This document shows, piece by piece, positions 16,297-24,915 of a stretch of 64,000 nucleotides of DNA (the stretch's first letter is position 1; every line of letters starts with the position of its first letter). Under the pieces are notes generated by a model. The model was not told the origin of the DNA. It was given only the letters and a program-made list of their open reading frames with translations, and searched no databases. The DNA comes from Peptococcaceae bacterium UBA5752 (GTDB lineage: Bacteria; Bacillota; Dehalobacteriia; UBA4068), in NCBI GenBank assembly GCA_002419055.1, contig DIFI01000013.1, positions 1 through 64,000 on the forward strand, given 5' to 3'. The translations under genes and the position numbers were made by a program.

Positions 16297-16328
16297 AAAA
16301 ATCCGTCGATATTTTTCGACGGATTTTT
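16297..16328. terminator. Bidirectional terminator between tRNA-Arg and the MoaD/ThiS-like gene
   Basis: AAAAATCCGTCGA and its exact complement enclose a 6-base loop; T and A runs at both edges suit both directions. The stem AATCCGTCGA recurs at 19362-19389 after the paralogous small gene. Confidence 0.85.
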
Positions 16329-16354
16329 GTATACTTTTCTTTTATAATATTTAT

Positions 16355-16552
16355 TTATCCTCCGCCAAATAAATGGATTACCTGTAAGTCATCGCCCTCA
16401 TTTACAGTTGTCTGCTGCCATAAATAATCTTCTATTACTTCTCCGTTAAGCTTAACGACAAGGAGTTTAAATACAAAGTTATTATCTTCGATAATTGTTT
16501 GTATAGTAGCGTTATCTTTACATTTATATAGATCATTATTGAGTATTATCAT
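16355..16552 (-). CDS. MoaD/ThiS-like sulfur-carrier protein (copy A, AOR operon)
   Basis: 65 residues with the length, beta-grasp pattern and C-terminal Gly-Gly (ending LFGGG) of ThiS/MoaD sulfur carriers. In the family the last Gly is adenylated by a ThiF/MoeB-type E1, converted to a thiocarboxylate and used as sulfur donor for molybdopterin or thiamin. It is the last gene of the ferredoxin-AOR operon, starting 28 bases after AOR, so a role in making tungsten/molybdenum pterin for AOR is the best inference. AAGGATAAAA precedes the ATG. It is about half identical to the copy at 19407. Confidence 0.75.
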   Translation of the reverse strand: MIILNNDLYKCKDNATIQTIIEDNNFVFKLLVVKLNGEVIEDYLWQQTTVNEGDDLQVIHLFGGG

Positions 16553-16580
16553 TTGATTTTATCCTTATAAATTAATCAAA

Positions 16581-18770
16581 TTATTCTGCGTAGTCCGGCC
16601 AAAATCCTTCTGCCTGCAAATACGGTTTTACTACCGATACTACTTCGGGAAAGTCTATGCCCAATTCTTCAAGTTTTTGTAATTTGGGAATACCGTTTGG
16701 CGTCCACCCGCGGCGTTTGTAGACTGCATCAACAAGTTTTTCAAATTGCTGTTCTCGCCAGTGGCGTAAAGCTGCTATCCTTTCCTCAATACCGTTTATA
16801 TCAAATCCAACTTTTTCTTTAAGCTGTTTATCATATCTTGGTTGACGCGAAAGATATTCTTCTTTAGTTACCGGCCCCAGTGACCGATACGGAGGCTTAT
16901 CGTGGCAACGCTGTCCACTGCCCATTCTGAGAATAAACACCCGTTGAAAAGTGTAAACACGATCGCTCATTTTAAGGATATCATCATCATCAATTGGTTT
17001 GCCGGTTACGCCTTCAAATACTTGACGGTAATTGCGTATATGACCGGGAACTTTGGATGGGTCGTCGGAATACTTGTTATCCGCAGGGGTAATATCATTC
17101 CAGGGCAGCTTACACATGCCCAACAAACCAAACCACGTTCTAAACAAAGGAAAATAGTAAAGAGCTTCGGCTTTGTCCTCAAAGGTTGGCATCTGATTAT
17201 TAACAATATCCATAAAAATCAGCCATGCCTCATCATGTTGCGGCCCTTTGTTGCAGAGAGCATAACCGCCTTGTTGCGCCAAAGATTCCTTCATCAGATA
17301 CTCGGAATACTCTAACCCTTTTTGCTCCATACCGATATCTTCAAGAAAAGCTTTATCTGCGCCATATTCTTCAACAAATATCCGTTTCATCTCTCTGATG
17401 CCCCGACCTACGATCATGCCAAAACCCTCGCCGCGCGACATTTGATGCATCAATTCACAAAGACTTTCACCATTGCCCCATGTCAGATCGAGACCTCCGG
17501 TATGTTTGAGAGTAATAATTCCTCTATTAAAACATTCCATGGCAAATGCCGTCATAGTTCCCATCGAAATTGTATCAAGACCATATGTGTCGCAGTAAAA
17601 ATTGGCCTCTAAAATCCAGTCTGGATCAAAGGTGCCTGTATTGGCGCCCAGTCCGGCTGCGTTTTCGTATTCGGGACCGTCAACGCAAACTCGTTGGCCG
17701 CTGTAAGGTCCTGTGCGCAACAAAAAATTATCGACAGCTTTAGAACACGATAGAGAACAGCCATACCAACAGCCATCGGGTACGCCTTGAGTAACATATT
17801 TTTCTATGAAAACTTTAGAAGAAATCTTCTGGGTTTTCGGATCGGAGCCGTATTGATAATTATAACAAGGCAATAAGTCGTATTGATCCATCACTTCGAT
17901 AATATTGGCAGTACCGATTTTGCGCATATTATTTTGCAGATGGTCACAATTTGCTACTTCTTTATGAAGCCTCAATCCGGCAGCGTTGATTAGCCGCTTA
18001 TCAGCCGGGTTATTGAGATCACCGTTAACGCCACGAAAACAACAGATAATCGCTTTAATATGTTTATCCCTGAAGACACGACCGATGCCACCTCTGCCTG
18101 CTTGTTTTAGACGAACACAACCGCGCCTTTTGTCCCAGAAAGAGAAATTGAGCATGCCAATATTTGAATTTGCTGCGGCCGTACCGGAGCTGACAATTGC
18201 TATGTTTGATTTATCATCTTTGTCAATAGCATACATCTCGCTTAGCTGCTCAACTAAAATATGACTGTCAATTGCCTCACGCGGAGCTGTCATAATACGG
18301 ATTAAATGCTCATTGCCATCAATAAAAATGATGACATCATTTCCAGCTTTGCCTTGTAATTCTAAAGCATCAAAACCGGAAAATTTGAGAAAAGGTCCGA
18401 AATGACCTCCGACATTGCTATCTATTGGCAGATGTGTTAAAGGCGAAATGGAGCAAACCAGCGATTTACCGGCACCGGGATACTGAGTAATACCAGATAT
18501 AGGTCCATGCGCTATGACTATTTCATTTTCGGGATCATCCCAATGCGTTTGCGGTGTAACTGCCTGCCAAAGGTAATATAGACCAAAACCACGGCCACCG
18601 GTAAATTTTTCTTTGATTTCCCTGGAAATCTGTTTTTCTTTGATAGTCATACTGCTCAAATCAATATGCAAAGAACGATTGTTATATCCCCTATAAATGG
18701 CCTTAGGCTTATATTTATATTCAGTTAACTGTTGATGCTGCCCAGCGAGTAAATGAATTTCGCTTTTCAC
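16581..18770 (-). CDS. Aldehyde:ferredoxin oxidoreductase (tungstopterin enzyme)
   Basis: 729 residues. After a 25-residue N-terminal extension come the AFOR N-terminal domain (about 27-235; TGGRGFGLYYLW and GPISG...PGAGKS, pterin-binding) and the all-helical C-terminal domains. The [4Fe-4S] ligands are visible as C-x3-C-x3-C in GCWYGCSLSC (about 332-341) and the distal Cys in LGMCKLPW (about 551). The family oxidises aldehydes to acids, or reduces acids, with ferredoxin in the cytoplasm. The start is GTG with AGAGGG upstream. It is 43 bases downstream of a polyferredoxin gene and upstream of a MoaD-like gene. The substrate is not readable; the CxxxC spacing differs from the archaeal CxxC and suggests a bacterial subfamily. 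Confidence 0.9.
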   Translation of the reverse strand: MKSEIHLLAGQHQQLTEYKYKPKAIYRGYNNRSLHIDLSSMTIKEKQISREIKEKFTGGRGFGLYYLWQAVTPQTHWDDPENEIVIAHGPISGITQYPGAGKSLVCSISPLTHLPIDSNVGGHFGPFLKFSGFDALELQGKAGNDVIIFIDGNEHLIRIMTAPREAIDSHILVEQLSEMYAIDKDDKSNIAIVSSGTAAANSNIGMLNFSFWDKRRGCVRLKQAGRGGIGRVFRDKHIKAIICCFRGVNGDLNNPADKRLINAAGLRLHKEVANCDHLQNNMRKIGTANIIEVMDQYDLLPCYNYQYGSDPKTQKISSKVFIEKYVTQGVPDGCWYGCSLSCSKAVDNFLLRTGPYSGQRVCVDGPEYENAAGLGANTGTFDPDWILEANFYCDTYGLDTISMGTMTAFAMECFNRGIITLKHTGGLDLTWGNGESLCELMHQMSRGEGFGMIVGRGIREMKRIFVEEYGADKAFLEDIGMEQKGLEYSEYLMKESLAQQGGYALCNKGPQHDEAWLIFMDIVNNQMPTFEDKAEALYYFPLFRTWFGLLGMCKLPWNDITPADNKYSDDPSKVPGHIRNYRQVFEGVTGKPIDDDDILKMSDRVYTFQRVFILRMGSGQRCHDKPPYRSLGPVTKEEYLSRQPRYDKQLKEKVGFDINGIEERIAALRHWREQQFEKLVDAVYKRRGWTPNGIPKLQKLEELGIDFPEVVSVVKPYLQAEGFWPDYAE

Positions 18771-18813
18771 TAGCGTCCCTCTTTCTAATTTTGAACAAGT
18801 TTCTTTACAAAAC

Positions 18814-19209
18814 TTATTCTGATAATCTTAAGGCACCTGTCGGACATGCGCGGGCGCATAAGCCACAGGCAATACATTTAAACGGAGTTGGCAAATCATC
18901 ATGGTAATAGATAAAACCTCGTTCACACTCTCCAATACAAATTAGGCAACCGACACACTTACTTTTGTCGATCTTCCAAACGCCGTGAGCATCAACGTTT
19001 AACGCCATTGGAGTACACATCCTGGCGCAAACGCCGCATTGATCACAAACAGCCAAACGATATTGCCCATGATAGCCTCCGTAACTATTGGAAAATATGC
19101 GAATAGCGCTCTTTTTCATATTTTCTTCTTTATAAAAGGCCTTTGAACAGACAATTTCACAACGACCGCAGCCATTACAAAGGCTATAATCTACCAACAG
19201 CTTTCTCAC
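18814..19209 (-). CDS. Four-cluster ferredoxin, AOR electron-transfer partner
   Basis: 131 residues with four Cys-rich motifs: CNGCGRCEIVC (11-21), CDQCGVCARMC (about 55), CVGCLICIGEC (about 86) and CIACGLCARACP (about 112). These could hold up to four [4Fe-4S] clusters, as in AorB/HycB-type electron carriers. No signal peptide, so cytoplasmic. It would carry electrons to or from the AOR encoded next. The GTG at 19209 follows TATAGGAG. It is the first gene of the operon behind the promoter at 19248-19276. Confidence 0.88.
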   Translation of the reverse strand: MRKLLVDYSLCNGCGRCEIVCSKAFYKEENMKKSAIRIFSNSYGGYHGQYRLAVCDQCGVCARMCTPMALNVDAHGVWKIDKSKCVGCLICIGECERGFIYYHDDLPTPFKCIACGLCARACPTGALRLSE

Positions 19210-19247
19210 AACAATACTCCTATAATGATATCAATACTTAGTTAATC

Positions 19248-19276
19248 ATTATAATATATTAATCGACATTCGACAA
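19248..19276 (-). promoter_or_regulatory. Promoter of the ferredoxin-AOR-MoaD-like operon
   Basis: Minus strand TTGTCG (19276-19271), 17-base spacer, TATAAT (19253-19248), about 39 bases before the ferredoxin GTG. Confidence 0.7.
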
Positions 19277-19361
19277 GTAAAACAAAAATATTATTGGTAG
19301 TCAAAACAACCGGTAATTTTGTTTTGGCCTTATATTTGTTGACGATAATTGTGCATAATTA

Positions 19362-19389
19362 AAATCCGTCGATTAATTTCGACGGATTT
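19362..19389 (-). terminator. Terminator after the second MoaD/ThiS-like gene
   Basis: AAATCCGTCGA/TCGACGGATTT stem, on the minus strand followed by TAATTATG, starting 18 bases after the stop codon of the gene at 19407. Its stem is the same as in the terminator at 16297-16328. Confidence 0.65.
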
Positions 19390-19406
19390 ATTGTTTAAGA
19401 TATATA

Positions 19407-19604
19407 TTATCCACCATGATGGAGATCTGTTATTATTAAGTTATCACCATCTTTAACAGTTTTCTGTCGCCATAAATATTGTTCGATAACTAGGCCGTTA
19501 AGAGCAACTAATATATTCGGAAAGGAAAATTTTTTATCTTCAATAATAGTCTGGACGCTAGTATTAGCTTCGCATTGATATGGTTCATCGTTTAGTATTA
19601 TCAT
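19407..19604 (-). CDS. MoaD/ThiS-like sulfur-carrier protein (copy B)
   Basis: 65 residues, paralogue of the protein at 16355 (shared MIILN start, VQTIIED, ALNG.VIE.YLW and KDGDNL segments), ending in HHGG. The diglycine tail predicts activation by a ThiF/MoeB-type E1. A strong GGAGGTGATC lies 4 bases before the ATG. It follows nrdR on the same strand with 82 bases between, and precedes the promoter of the AOR operon. Function could be thiamin, molybdopterin/tungstopterin or another sulfur-transfer pathway. Confidence 0.7.
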   Translation of the reverse strand: MIILNDEPYQCEANTSVQTIIEDKKFSFPNILVALNGLVIEQYLWRQKTVKDGDNLIITDLHHGG

Positions 19605-19686
19605 TTATGATCACCTCCTTGCTTCTATCAGTGCAAGCAAGCAATTATTCTATTATTGTTTTGTAAAAAGTTCGACAATTAATATA

Positions 19687-20157
19687 TTATTTTTTATTTG
19701 ATTTTAATTCCTGCTGCAGTGCTTCGATCTCTTCCGCGAAAGTAGAGATATCTTCAAAATTGCGATAAACGGAAGCAAATCGAACATAGGCTACTTGGTC
19801 TACACTGCGTAAATGCTTCATCACCAATTCTCCGATCTCTTTTGAATAAACTTCCCGTTCCAGATTATTGCGCAGCTCGCGTTCGATATCATTGACAATC
19901 TGCTCCAAGACGCCGATGGGAACTTTTCGTTTATCACAAGCTTTAATCAATCCATTTAATATTTTATTAGGATCGAACAATTCTCGCCTGCTATCATTCT
20001 TTACGACAATTAGCGGTGTTTCTTCAACCCGCTCGTAAGTCGTAAAGCGTTTACCGCATTGCAGACATTCGCGTCGACGGCGAATACTTTTTCCATCATC
20101 GACCGGTCGGGAGTCTAAAACTTTGGAGTCAAAATAGCCACAATATATACATTGCAT
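19687..20157 (-). CDS. nrdR: Transcriptional repressor NrdR
   Basis: 156 residues, normal NrdR length. Residues 3-34 form a zinc ribbon with CxxC pairs (C3/C6, C31/C34) and RRRRECLQCGKRFTTYE; an ATP-cone follows from about residue 49 (VVKNDSRRELFDPNKI). NrdR senses ATP/dATP and represses ribonucleotide reductase operons at NrdR boxes. No nrd gene lies in this window. AAGGAGG stands 7 bases before the ATG. Confidence 0.97.
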   Translation of the reverse strand: MQCIYCGYFDSKVLDSRPVDDGKSIRRRRECLQCGKRFTTYERVEETPLIVVKNDSRRELFDPNKILNGLIKACDKRKVPIGVLEQIVNDIERELRNNLEREVYSKEIGELVMKHLRSVDQVAYVRFASVYRNFEDISTFAEEIEALQQELKSNKK

Positions 20158-20305
20158 GGCAAAACCTCCTTAAATAAAAAGACATCCAGTATATGAATTA
20201 TATTACTATACTATATATAGTTTTGACAAGCTTTTAATAAAAAAACTATTGATAATATTGATTATTAAGCGAATTATAGCATATGTTTTGTAAGAGGTGA
20301 TAAAA

Positions 20306-20626
20306 ATGCTACGAATTTCGGATTTGCGTCACAAGGATATTATCAATAATATTGACGGAAAAAGATTGGGATTTATTCGTGACGTAGAATTAAATTTAAG
20401 AGAAGGCAGAATAGATGCTTTGATAATACCATCTGAGAATAGATTGATCGGGCTGCTTTCGCGTGCTGAAGATATCAATGTATTGTGGCCACAAATTCAA
20501 AAGATTGGCGTAGATGTGATTTTAATTGAGATGGACAAAATAACGCCGGTACAGCGGGAAGCTGAAAAACGGCGTTATCGTGAGGAGGATTATGATGTTC
20601 TTCTGTCAGAATGGGAAGATGAATGA
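20306..20626 (+). CDS. YlmC/YmxH-family PRC-barrel protein (sporulation-associated)
   Basis: 106 residues. The N-terminal LRISDLRHKDIINNIDGKRLG and VELNLREGRIDALIIP are the PRC-barrel beta pattern of the YlmC/YmxH family of spore-formers. Known members are small cytoplasmic proteins linked to sporulation by distribution and by neighbours such as sigG and sigE; the biochemical role is unknown. The start is the ATG at 20306 with AAGAGGTG at good distance; a GTG three codons upstream overlaps that site. It is convergent with spoIIR, 25 bases away, with no obvious terminator between. Confidence 0.8.
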   Translation: MLRISDLRHKDIINNIDGKRLGFIRDVELNLREGRIDALIIPSENRLIGLLSRAEDINVLWPQIQKIGVDVILIEMDKITPVQREAEKRRYREEDYDVLLSEWEDE

Positions 20627-20651
20627 ATAATAAATTATACATCAGATTACT

Positions 20652-21233
20652 TTAGTTATTAAACCAATCAACGATTTTGCTATGAACTTCAATTGTCTGA
20701 GTTGAGGTATCTTCACCCGCCATAGCATCTACTGCTTCTGTTGCACTGGCTATATCCACAAAACAAAGCGGAGGAAACAGCACACACCACCAATTATGAC
20801 CGGCACCGTCACCTAAAGTAATGGTTAATGAATCGTAATAGCCGGCGTCTAAAGTTGTGCTGTCGTAATCGATTGTTGGAAACTGCTCATAAGTGAGACA
20901 AGCTTTGGCAGTATAATCAACCCGGTCGGCAAGCACTTGATTTGCTGCTTCTTCTATTTGTGGTATTGCATCGCTGACCATGGCCATAGCTTCTTCTTTG
21001 GTTTGCGCTTCGTCCATAGCTTCGGCAAGTAGCACAATTACTTCATCTCTGACCTTTAATTTTATACTTTGGTCGATAGCACTGTCGCTGTTGGCACGCA
21101 CATGAAACCGTAATGGTGAATCACCAACTTTAATAGGTATTGCATTTGCCTGCTGATAAAAACCAATGCCAACGATAGCAATTACAACTAAAATAATAGC
21201 AATAATAACTCTGGACTTTTGTGTTTTAATCAT
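20652..21233 (-). CDS. spoIIR: Stage II sporulation protein R
   Basis: 193 residues. A hydrophobic segment (9-27) acts as signal peptide or anchor. LRFHVRANSDS and GDGAGHNWWCVLFPPLCFVD are hallmark sequences of SpoIIR. In sporulation, SpoIIR made in the forespore under sigma-F is secreted to the intermembrane space and triggers SpoIIGA to process pro-sigma-E in the mother cell. It starts 18 bases after sigG on the same strand, with TAGGAG upstream, so the pair is probably cotranscribed in the forespore. Confidence 0.95.
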   Translation of the reverse strand: MIKTQKSRVIIAIILVVIAIVGIGFYQQANAIPIKVGDSPLRFHVRANSDSAIDQSIKLKVRDEVIVLLAEAMDEAQTKEEAMAMVSDAIPQIEEAANQVLADRVDYTAKACLTYEQFPTIDYDSTTLDAGYYDSLTITLGDGAGHNWWCVLFPPLCFVDIASATEAVDAMAGEDTSTQTIEVHSKIVDWFNN

Positions 21234-21251
21234 TTCTATCTCCTAAATAAA

Positions 21252-22022
21252 TTACATATATTTGCGCAGTTGCTGCAAGGCGCTTTTCTCCAGCCTTGAA
21301 ACTTGCGCCTGGGAGATGCCGATTTCTTCGGCAACTTCCATTTGAGTGCGTCCATCAAAGAAACGGAGATTAATAATTGTTTTTTCCCGATCTCCTAGAC
21401 GTGAAAGTCCTTCTCGAATATTAACAAGTTCCAACCATTGCGGTTCACTGTTTTTGTCATCTTTGATCTGATCCATAACGTAGATCGGATCGCCGCCATC
21501 ATGATAAATCGGTTCAAACAGCGATACCGGATCCTGTATTGCATCAAGTGCAAACACTATTTCTTCGACCGGTAATTCAATTGCTTTTGCAATTTGTTCA
21601 ATTGTAGGTTCCTTGTTGTATTCAACTGCTAATCGATCTCGCGCCTGCAAGGCCTTGTAGGCAATATCGCGCAGCGAACGACTTACTCTGATACTGTTAT
21701 TGTCACGTAAATAACGACGAATTTCGCCAATGATCATTGGTACTGCATAAGTTGAGAGACGAACATTTTGTGATAGATCAAAATTATCGATAGCCTTAAT
21801 TAATCCAATACAACCAACCTGAAACAAATCATCGGCGTTTTCGCCCCTGTTGTTAAAGCGCTGGATAACACTTAGCACCAGCCTTAAATTACCCGAAATC
21901 AATTCTTCACGGGCAGAATTATCGCCCTGCTGTGCCAATATGAATAACTCTGTCATCTTCCCTGCTGACAAAACCGTCAGCTTTGATGTATTAACGCCGC
22001 AAATCTCCACTTTATTTAGCAA
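21252..22022 (-). CDS. sigG: RNA polymerase sporulation sigma factor SigG
   Basis: 256 residues, a full-length sigma-70 family factor with regions 2 (DDLFQVGCIGLIKAIDNFD), 3 and 4 (HTH GRTQMEVAEEIGISQAQVSRLE). The N-terminal KVEICGVNTSKL is specific for sigma-G, the late forespore sigma factor. The start codon is TTG at 22022, with CCGGAGGAAA 6 bases upstream. A sigma-F/sigma-G-type promoter at 22059-22088 fits activation by sigma-F and autoregulation. spoIIR follows directly. Confidence 0.96.
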   Translation of the reverse strand: MLNKVEICGVNTSKLTVLSAGKMTELFILAQQGDNSAREELISGNLRLVLSVIQRFNNRGENADDLFQVGCIGLIKAIDNFDLSQNVRLSTYAVPMIIGEIRRYLRDNNSIRVSRSLRDIAYKALQARDRLAVEYNKEPTIEQIAKAIELPVEEIVFALDAIQDPVSLFEPIYHDGGDPIYVMDQIKDDKNSEPQWLELVNIREGLSRLGDREKTIINLRFFDGRTQMEVAEEIGISQAQVSRLEKSALQQLRKYM

Positions 22023-22058
22023 AGTAATTTCCTCCGGATTAATTGGCGATTATGCTTA

Positions 22059-22088
22059 AATTATTACCTCATTGGAAACAAAATATAC
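22059..22088 (-). promoter_or_regulatory. Sigma-F/sigma-G-type promoter of sigG
   Basis: Minus strand GTATA (22088-22084), 15-base spacer, GGTAATAATT (22068-22059). This agrees with the forespore consensus of a GYATA-like -35 and a GGNRANANT-like -10 region, and lies about 36 bases upstream of the sigG TTG. Confidence 0.6.
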
Positions 22089-22107
22089 CTTGTATAGTTT
22101 TTGCATA

Positions 22108-22136
22108 TTGCTATACTAATAATATAGTGGTAGAAT
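22108..22136 (+). promoter_or_regulatory. Promoter of typA-nfo
   Basis: TTGCTA (22108-22113), 17-base spacer, TAGAAT (22131-22136), about 50 bases before the typA start. Confidence 0.45.
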
Positions 22137-22185
22137 AATACGGTGTTTTTAATTCAATGGATAAAATTTACAAGGAGATTTTAAT

Positions 22186-24006
22186 TTGCAAATCACAAAT
22201 ATTCGTAACATCGCTATCATTGCTCATGTTGATCACGGCAAAACAACGCTTGTTGATCAAATGCTCAAACAATGCGGTACATTCCGAGCTAATCAAGTTG
22301 TTGAAGAACGCGTTATGGACAATAATGCTCTTGAGCGAGAAAGAGGAATTACCATCCTTGCCAAAAATACTTCGATTTTTTGGCATGATATCAAAATAAA
22401 TATCGTAGATACTCCCGGTCATGCCGATTTTTCCGGCGAAGTTGAGCGAGTTTTAAAAATGGTTAATGGTGTTTTGCTGCTTGTCGATTCGTTTGAAGGA
22501 CCAATGCCGCAAACCCGTTTTGTGTTACAAAAGGCTATGGAGCTTAACCACAAAATTATTATAGTTATCAATAAGACTGATCGTCCCGATGCGCGCAGCG
22601 ATGATGTTGCGTTGGAAGTGTTAGACCTTCTGACAGAGCTTTCTGCCTCCGATGCGCAGCTTGAAAGTCCAATCGTCTACTGCTCGGCGCGTCAGGGTAC
22701 GGCCTCGCTTGAGGCTGATGACTTAGGCTCGGATTTACAGCCGCTATTTAAAACTATAGTTGATCATATTCCGTCGCCTGAAGGTGATCCCAATCAACCG
22801 TTGCAACTACTTGTTTCCGCTGTTGATTATAATGATTACACTGGACGTATGGGAATCGGACGAATTGAAAATGGTATAATTTATGCCAATAAAGATGTTG
22901 CCGTCGCCAATTATGATAATGATGAAGCGCCGCGAGTACACCGTATTTCGTCGTTATTCAGTATCGAAGGTTTGCAGCGGCTTTCAGTCGAACAGGCTTC
23001 AGCCGGCGATATTATTTGTTTTTCCGGTATCGATGATATAAATATTGGACTTACGCTTTGTGATACAGAGCATATAGTTCCCTTGCCTTTTGTTAAGGTT
23101 GGCGAGCCAACAATGGAGATGCTGTTTTCTGTTAATGACAGCCCCTTTGCCGGACGTGAGGGTAAATTTGTTACCTCCCGCCATTTGAGAGATCGGCTCA
23201 ATAAAGAATTACTCAAAGATGTTTCACTCAAAGTGTTTCCCACCGATTCTGCAGATTGCTTCAGGGTGTTGGGACGTGGAGAAATGCATCTTTCAATTTT
23301 AATAGAAACAATGCGTCGTCAAGGCTATGAATTTGCTGTTTCTCCACCTAAAGTAATACTTCATGAACAAAACGGCCATAAATACGAACCGACTGAACGG
23401 TTGCATATTGATGTACCTGAAGAATTTTTAGGCCATGTGATGGAAAAAATGGGTGAACGCAAAGGATTGCTGATTTCCATGGCGCCGGCCGGTAAAAGGA
23501 TCAAGGCAGAGTTTATTATCCCCTCTCGCAGTCTTTTTGGTTATCGCAATGAATTTCTTACCGATACCAAAGGCGAGGGAATTATGGGTTCTGTATTTTA
23601 TGAGTATCAGGAATACAAAGGCGAGATTAACCGCCGCGATTGCGGATCTCTGACCGCGTTTGAGACTGGCACTGCCGTCACCTATGGTCTTTACAATGCT
23701 CAGGAACGCGGATTGCTTTTCATTGAACCTGGTACAGCTGTTTATGAAGGAATGATAGTGGGTCTAAATCCCAAAAACGAGGATGTAGCTGTTAATGTTT
23801 GCAAGAAGAAACAGGTTACAAATATGCGCGCATCCGGCAGTGATGAAGCATTAAGACTAATCCCTGCCAAAAAGATGTCGCTTGAACAATGTTTAGAGTT
23901 TCTCTCGGATGACGAATTGCTGGAAGTTACTCCGCAAAATCTCCGTCTTCGTAAACGAGTGCTCAGCACCAATATGCGTCTCAAATACGCTTCGTATAAG
24001 AAATAA
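22186..24006 (+). CDS. typA: Ribosome-associated GTPase TypA/BipA
   Basis: 606 residues, full-length TypA/BipA. Translation-factor GTPase motifs are all present: AHVDHGKTT (G1), ERGITI (G2 region), DTPGHADF (G3), NKTD (G4). EF-G-like domains II, III and V and the family-specific C-terminal domain follow (GYRNEFLTDTKGEGIM, ENLR-like SDDELLEVTP). It binds the ribosome and supports 50S assembly and stress adaptation. The start is TTG, with AAGGAG 8 bases upstream. nfo begins 8 bases downstream in the same operon. Confidence 0.95.
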   Translation: MQITNIRNIAIIAHVDHGKTTLVDQMLKQCGTFRANQVVEERVMDNNALERERGITILAKNTSIFWHDIKINIVDTPGHADFSGEVERVLKMVNGVLLLVDSFEGPMPQTRFVLQKAMELNHKIIIVINKTDRPDARSDDVALEVLDLLTELSASDAQLESPIVYCSARQGTASLEADDLGSDLQPLFKTIVDHIPSPEGDPNQPLQLLVSAVDYNDYTGRMGIGRIENGIIYANKDVAVANYDNDEAPRVHRISSLFSIEGLQRLSVEQASAGDIICFSGIDDINIGLTLCDTEHIVPLPFVKVGEPTMEMLFSVNDSPFAGREGKFVTSRHLRDRLNKELLKDVSLKVFPTDSADCFRVLGRGEMHLSILIETMRRQGYEFAVSPPKVILHEQNGHKYEPTERLHIDVPEEFLGHVMEKMGERKGLLISMAPAGKRIKAEFIIPSRSLFGYRNEFLTDTKGEGIMGSVFYEYQEYKGEINRRDCGSLTAFETGTAVTYGLYNAQERGLLFIEPGTAVYEGMIVGLNPKNEDVAVNVCKKKQVTNMRASGSDEALRLIPAKKMSLEQCLEFLSDDELLEVTPQNLRLRKRVLSTNMRLKYASYKK

Positions 24007-24014
24007 GGAGTATT

Positions 24015-24851
24015 ATGTTTATTATCGGCTGCCATCTTTCATCAGCTGCAGGGTTTCTGGCAATGGGCAAGCAAATGTTATCAATCGGCGCCAATACTTG
24101 CCAGTATTTCACCCGTAATCCTCGCGGTGCCAAAGCTAAGGAGATAGATCCGTTGGACGTGAGCGCATATTTGGATTTGATAAATGAAGCTGCTGTTCCC
24201 TGCATCCTTGCCCATGCTCCTTATACGCTTAACGCTTGCGCAGCTGAAAAGCATTTGCGCCAATTTACAGCAGAGATCATTACTGATGATTTAATAAGAA
24301 TGGAAATGACACCTGGTAATTTTTATACTTTCCATCCAGGAAGTCATGTTAAACAAGGTGTTGATGTTGGTATTAGTTTGATTGCCGAAGTTCTAAACAG
24401 TGTGCTTAAACCGGAGCAAACAACTACCGTATTGCTGGAAACACTGTCTGGAAAAGGTTCGGATGTTGGAGGTAATTTTGAGCAATTGCAAAGAATTATT
24501 GAGAATGTTGATCAAAGCGATAAGCTTGGAATTTGCCTCGATACCTGTCATGTCTGGGATGGCGGCTATGATATTGTTAATAACCTAGATGGAATATTGG
24601 AAGAATTTGACGAGATTATAGGTATTAGCCATTTAAAAGCTGTGCATTTAAATGATAGCAAAAACCCGCTTGGCAGCCATAAAGACCGACATGCCAAAAT
24701 AGGCGAAGGTGAAATCGGTATTGAAGCCATAACAAAAATTATCAACCACCCTATCTTATGTGATTTACCGTTTTATTTGGAAACACCAAATGATATTGAC
24801 GGTTACGCTGAAGAAATAAAATTACTGAAAAGTTTAAGATGTGATAATTAA
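24015..24851 (+). CDS. nfo: Endonuclease IV (AP endonuclease)
   Basis: 278 residues, TIM-barrel AP endonuclease that cuts the DNA backbone 5' of abasic sites in base-excision repair. The trinuclear zinc ligands are visible in order: HPGSH, LLETLSGKGS, CLDTCHVWDGGYD, HLNDSKNPLGSHKDRHAKIGEGEIG and the final YLETP. The N-terminus IGCHLSSA is also typical. AAGGAG precedes the ATG; it follows typA by 8 bases and ends at a strong terminator. Confidence 0.96.
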   Translation: MFIIGCHLSSAAGFLAMGKQMLSIGANTCQYFTRNPRGAKAKEIDPLDVSAYLDLINEAAVPCILAHAPYTLNACAAEKHLRQFTAEIITDDLIRMEMTPGNFYTFHPGSHVKQGVDVGISLIAEVLNSVLKPEQTTTVLLETLSGKGSDVGGNFEQLQRIIENVDQSDKLGICLDTCHVWDGGYDIVNNLDGILEEFDEIIGISHLKAVHLNDSKNPLGSHKDRHAKIGEGEIGIEAITKIINHPILCDLPFYLETPNDIDGYAEEIKLLKSLRCDN

Positions 24852-24855
24852 TAAA

Positions 24856-24892
24856 AAATACTGTGCTTTTAACTGCACAGTATTTTTTTTTA
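24856..24892 (+). terminator. Terminator of typA-nfo
   Basis: AATACTGTGC/GCACAGTATT stem with a run of nine or more T on the plus strand, starting a few bases after the nfo stop codon. Confidence 0.85.
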
Positions 24893-24915
24893 TAAGTTGA
24901 CAATAAGAATGTTTA

